NCBI RefSeq assembly: GCF_006517255.1
Contig: NZ_CP041185.1
Location: 2,728,001 to 2,792,000 of the forward strand
Length of the DNA: 64,000 nt
Source of the DNA: Janthinobacterium tructae
GTDB taxonomy: Bacteria > Pseudomonadota > Gammaproteobacteria > Burkholderiales > Burkholderiaceae_D
Direction: 5' to 3'
In this document: in pieces, positions 60,901 to 64,000 of the stretch
How the letters are laid out: each line of letters opens with the position of its first letter
Position numbering within the stretch: position 1 is the stretch's first letter
Notes under the pieces: generated by a model
Database searches by the model: none
What the model was told of the DNA's origin: nothing
What the model saw: only the letters and a program-made list of their open reading frames with translations
Made by a program: the position numbers and the translations under genes

Positions 60901-61881
60901 ATGACGACTGAAACCACAGGCGCAGTCAGCGCAGCCGTTAGCGGCCAGGATACCCTGCAAAAATTTATTTTCGACAACGCTGCCGTGCGCGGCCAGTTCA
61001 TCGACGTTTCCCACACCTGGCAGGAAGTGGTATCGCGCCACGCCTATCCGACGGCCGTGAAAAAAGTGCTGGGCGAAATGGTGGCCGCCGCCGCCCTGCT
61101 GTCGGCCAACCTGAAATTCAACGGCTCCATCATCATGCAAATCCACGGTGACGGTCCCGTGCGCCTGATGGTCGTCGAGTGCGACTCCGACCTGCGCCTG
61201 CGCGCCACGGCCAAGCTGGACCCGGACGCCACCATCCCCGACGTCGCCACCGTGCCGCAGTTGCTCAACGCCACGGGCAAGGGCCGCTTCATCATCACCC
61301 TGGACCCGGCCGACAAGGTGCCGGGCCAGCAGCCGTACCAGGGCATCGTGCCGCTGGACGGCGACGACATGGCGACCGTGATCGAAAACTACATGTTGCG
61401 CTCGGAACAGCTCGATACGCGTCTGTGGCTGGCCACGGACGACAGCGTCTCGCGCGGCCTGCTGCTGCAAAAGCTGCCCCACCATGGCGGCAAGGCCGAA
61501 GCGACGCCTGTCTCGGAAGAAGTTGCGCTGGACACATGGCACCGCGCCGTGATGCTGGCGTCGACCCTGAAAGAGGAAGAAATCCTCGCCACCGATATCG
61601 AAACCCTGATGCAGCGCTTGTTCTGGGAAGAAACCATTCGCGTCTTCGAGCCGCTGCACCCTAGCTTCCATTGCAGCTGCACGCGCGAAAAAGTGGGCAA
61701 TATGCTCAAGATGCTGGGCGAGGAAGAAGTCAACGGCACCCTGGACGAGGTGGGACAAGTGGGCGTGAACTGCGATTTCTGCGGCCAGCACTATACATTC
61801 GACAAGGTCGATTGCGCGCAGCTGTTCATCACGGATGCGCCGGCCGAAGTCTTGATTCCCCCTGCAGCGAGCATCAACTAA
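60901..61881 (+). CDS. hslO: Redox-regulated chaperone Hsp33
   Basis: A 326-residue cytoplasmic chaperone that is switched on by oxidation. The C-terminal zinc centre has cysteines 258 and 260 (CSC) and 291 and 294 (CDFC), the family's CxC...CxxC set. The start ATG 60901 follows GGATAAAAGA and lies four bases after the carbonic anhydrase gene. The frame is open to 60847 but this would overlap that gene. A GC-rich hairpin follows. Confidence 0.95.
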   Translation: MTTETTGAVSAAVSGQDTLQKFIFDNAAVRGQFIDVSHTWQEVVSRHAYPTAVKKVLGEMVAAAALLSANLKFNGSIIMQIHGDGPVRLMVVECDSDLRLRATAKLDPDATIPDVATVPQLLNATGKGRFIITLDPADKVPGQQPYQGIVPLDGDDMATVIENYMLRSEQLDTRLWLATDDSVSRGLLLQKLPHHGGKAEATPVSEEVALDTWHRAVMLASTLKEEEILATDIETLMQRLFWEETIRVFEPLHPSFHCSCTREKVGNMLKMLGEEEVNGTLDEVGQVGVNCDFCGQHYTFDKVDCAQLFITDAPAEVLIPPAASIN

Positions 61882-61918
61882 GCTCAAGCAAGCATTACAG
61901 TTTCGCCATCATCCTTCC

Positions 61919-61948
61919 GCGCCGCCCCTCAGGCGGCGCAATTGTTTC
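61919..61948 (+). terminator. Probable terminator after hslO
   Basis: Perfect 8-bp stem GCGCCGCC (61919-61926) with GGCGGCGC (61932-61939); the T-run is interrupted (AATTGTTT), so efficiency is uncertain. Confidence 0.6.
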
Positions 61949-61950
61949 CC

Positions 61951-61990
61951 CTGTCATCGTTCCGTCATCAGTCCGTCATCAGCCCGTCAC
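61951..61990 (+). promoter_or_regulatory. Double Pho box (four half-sites in 11-bp register)
   Basis: CTGTCAT (61951-61957), CCGTCAT (61962-61968), CCGTCAT (61973-61979) and CCGTCAC (61984-61990) repeat every 11 bases with 4-base spacers. This is the layout of PhoB sites (CTGTCAT-N4-CTGTCAT), here two in tandem. It lies 54 bases before the TonB receptor ATG. A clear -10 at the usual distance was not found (TACGCT at 62001 and TATTAC at 62017 are weak candidates). Confidence 0.65.
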
Positions 61991-62044
61991 GCGCCGCCGT
62001 TACGCTGCGCAGCTTGTATTACCCACACTACTTTCCACAGGCTG

Positions 62045-64000
62045 ATGATGACCACCCACTTGACGCTGGCCCTGCGCCGCCATTCCTTCCATGTTTTGCT
62101 GGGCGCTTGCGCCGCAGGCCTCTCCCTGCCGGCCCTGGCCCAAACGGCCGTCGCCGCCGCCGTGGCGTCCGCCGCTACCGAGATGGCAGCGCCCGTTGAT
62201 GACAACGCAGCGATGGCCACCGTGGAGATTTCCTCGCGCAAGACGCGTTCCTCGGTCGCCCTGAGCAAGAATGAAATCCAGAAAATCCTGCCCGGCACGA
62301 ATCCCCTGAAAGCCTTGCAAACCTTGCCTGGCGTCAGCTTCCAGACGGCCGATCCATGGGGCAACAACGAGCAGAACCTGTCGCTGTTCGTGCATGGCTT
62401 TTCCGGCCAGCAACTCGGCTATACCATGGATGGCGTGCCGCTCGGTGACCAGCAGTACGGCAACTACAACGGCCTGTCGCCGCAGCGCGCCGTGATCAGC
62501 GAAAACGTGCGCAGCGTCGTGCTGTCCTCGGGCGCGGGCGACCTGGCGACGGCCTCGACCAGCAACCTGGGCGGCACCATCGAAACCTATTCCAGCGACC
62601 CGCTGGCCACGCAGGGCGCCAGCGTGCAGCAAACGGTGGGCAGCCACCGCACCTCGCGCACGTTTGCCCGCTATGACACGGGCGCCTTCGGCGACGGCAG
62701 CAGCGCCTACTTTTCCATCCTGCACCACGAAGCGCGCGCCTGGGACTTCGATGCGCGCCAGGGCGGCGACCAGTTCAATGCCAAATACGTCAACCGCAGC
62801 GAGGCGGGCAAGCTGACCCTGTTCTTCAATTACTCGGACAAGATCGAGCCGAACGAAGACAGCACCGTGCACGTGAAGGGCGAGACGAGCGCGCCGTACA
62901 CGCGCCCCTTCCTGTACCCGGACTTCAAGGCGGCCTTGAATTACCTGTCGCCGACGGGCGCCACGCCGGCTGCGGACGGCAACAATTACCGCAATTACTA
63001 CAGCGATGCGCAGCGCACCGATTACCTGGCCTACGCCAAGTTCGACGCCAACTTGTCCGAAGGCATGACCTGGGCTAACCAGGTGTATTACCACAAGGAT
63101 GACGGCGCGGGCGTGGTAGCCGGCCCCATCGGCGTGGCCGGCTTGCCGGGCCTGTTCAGCGTGTACTATCCGAAACAGAACCTGAAACAGGTGTTCGGCA
63201 ACTCGGGCTACGCCGTGCGCACGACGGAATACGACATCAAGCGCGGTGGCTTCATTTCCACCCTGCGCAAGGAAATCGGCAATCACCAGCTGGAAGCGGG
63301 CCTGTGGCTGGAACAGAACCGCTCGTCCGCCTACCGCCGCTGGTATGCGCTGGACGTCAACAACCCGACCTCGCCGTATGACCGCCCCAGCAATCCTCTG
63401 ATCACGCAGTACGGCAGCGAGATCGACAACAAGGTGGTGCAGCTGCACTTGCAGGATGAATGGCGCATCCGTCCCGATATCGCCCTGCAGGCGGGCTTCA
63501 AGTCCAGCCTGCAGTTTGCCGACGGCCAATTCCCCGTGCAACCGGCCCTGGGCGCCATTTCCGGCGGCTCGACGGCCTTGCCGGTCGGTACCATCAACAC
63601 GAAAAAATGGTTCCTGCCGCAAGTGGGCGCGCGCTGGGACTTCACGCCGCAAGACCAGCTCTACTTCAATATCCAGAAAAACATGCGCCAGTTCGTCACC
63701 TATGGCGGTGGCGGCGCCTCGCCCTGGAGCTTGTCGAGCCAGGCCGCGTTCGACCTGTTCAAGCGCGACGCCAAGCCGGAAACGGCGCTCACCTATGAAG
63801 TGGGCGTGCGCGGCAGCCATCCATTGCGCTTGGGCGCCATCACGGCCATCGATGGGCAAGTCAATGTGTACCACGTCGATTTCAGCAACCGTTTGCTGCA
63901 GATCAGCCCCACGCCCGTGATTTCCTCCATCATCGGCGGCAACCCCGTGCTGGCCAACGTGGGCAGCGTGCGCACGGACGGCATCGATATCGCCGGCACC
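62045..64000 (+). CDS. TonB-dependent receptor, N-terminal part (3' end outside window)
   Basis: The first 652 residues of a receptor cut by the window edge. The signal peptide ends near LPALAQ (about residue 31). A TonB-box-like segment (MATVEISSRK) is followed by a plug with KILPGTNPLKALQTLPGVSF, LFVHGFSGQQLGYTMDGVPLG and SVVLSSGAGDLATASTSNLGG. Barrel strands follow. The start could be either of two adjacent ATGs (62045 or 62048); the ribosome binding site is weak. Four Pho-box half-sites upstream suggest induction by phosphate starvation, which would make the ligand a phosphorus-containing compound; that is inference. Confidence 0.88.
   Translation, partial: MMTTHLTLALRRHSFHVLLGACAAGLSLPALAQTAVAAAVASAATEMAAPVDDNAAMATVEISSRKTRSSVALSKNEIQKILPGTNPLKALQTLPGVSFQTADPWGNNEQNLSLFVHGFSGQQLGYTMDGVPLGDQQYGNYNGLSPQRAVISENVRSVVLSSGAGDLATASTSNLGGTIETYSSDPLATQGASVQQTVGSHRTSRTFARYDTGAFGDGSSAYFSILHHEARAWDFDARQGGDQFNAKYVNRSEAGKLTLFFNYSDKIEPNEDSTVHVKGETSAPYTRPFLYPDFKAALNYLSPTGATPAADGNNYRNYYSDAQRTDYLAYAKFDANLSEGMTWANQVYYHKDDGAGVVAGPIGVAGLPGLFSVYYPKQNLKQVFGNSGYAVRTTEYDIKRGGFISTLRKEIGNHQLEAGLWLEQNRSSAYRRWYALDVNNPTSPYDRPSNPLITQYGSEIDNKVVQLHLQDEWRIRPDIALQAGFKSSLQFADGQFPVQPALGAISGGSTALPVGTINTKKWFLPQVGARWDFTPQDQLYFNIQKNMRQFVTYGGGGASPWSLSSQAAFDLFKRDAKPETALTYEVGVRGSHPLRLGAITAIDGQVNVYHVDFSNRLLQISPTPVISSIIGGNPVLANVGSVRTDGIDIAGT

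Noticed and set aside
1..64000. tRNA, rRNA, prophage, IS elements
   Set aside because: No cloverleaf, rRNA-like segment, integrase, transposase or phage structural gene was recognised (the VgrG and PAAR genes belong to T6SS).

Overview
The window reads as a chromosomal segment of a GC-rich betaproteobacterium. Gene content (cyanophycin synthetase pair with its DUF1854/ABC partners, BamC, SlyD, Hsp33, HtpX, many TonB-dependent receptors, a large two-partner-secretion adhesin, T6SS parts) and strong GC3 codon bias fit the Burkholderiales, most likely Oxalobacteraceae of the Janthinobacterium/Massilia/Duganella type. That placement is inferred from protein resemblance only; no rRNA or tRNA gene was seen.

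Layout. 1-3.7 kb: 3' end of AMP nucleosidase (amn), then a TonB-dependent receptor behind a long AT-rich leader with several dyads. 3.8-11.9 kb: a cyanophycin locus, with a DUF1854 protein and an ABC exporter-like protein on the minus strand diverging from a CphA-like protein with a disabled Mur-ligase P-loop and from a full cyanophycin synthetase. 12-15.2 kb: a membrane GGDEF/EAL regulator. 15.4-18.1 kb: a second TonB receptor. 18.2-19.0 kb: a sulfotransferase-family protein. 19.1-30.5 kb (minus): a two-partner secretion operon, TpsB transporter followed by a 3226-residue adhesin with about 21 YDG-type modules, many nearly identical. 30.8-33.5 kb: a small hypothetical gene, an RpiR-family regulator and a class III aminotransferase.

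33.5-46.1 kb is a type VI secretion cluster. On the minus strand, tssF, tssG, vgrG, a Tle3-type lipase effector, a Tla3-type adapter and a PAAR spike protein run as one unit; diverging from it are a Ser/Thr kinase with TPR repeats and a translationally coupled unknown protein. The remaining T6SS core genes and a recognisable Tli3 immunity gene are absent from the window. 46.4-50.1 kb: mutS coupled to an exported hypothetical. 50.3-52.7 kb: slyD diverging from a JmjC-type ribosomal oxygenase gene that looks leaderless, then a small Ala-rich lipoprotein with a strongly structured leader. 53-60.2 kb (minus): bamC, dapA, a methyltransferase, a site-2-type protease, a YciO-type protein, htpX, a PHP phosphatase and an alpha/beta hydrolase. 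60.4-61.9 kb: gamma-class carbonic anhydrase and Hsp33. 62.0 kb to the end: a third TonB receptor, cut by the window edge, preceded by four Pho-box half-sites in exact 11-bp register.

The least explained signal is a 112-134 bp intergenic element present three times (50.2, 52.8 and 58.3 kb). Its sequence differs between copies, but three nested stems are kept by paired changes on both sides. It behaves like a selected folded nucleic acid placed at gene 3' ends rather than a simple transposon remnant. Other new-looking points are the structured 5' leader of the small lipoprotein gene, the likely leaderless roxA mRNA, and the composition breaks inside two T6SS-linked genes.
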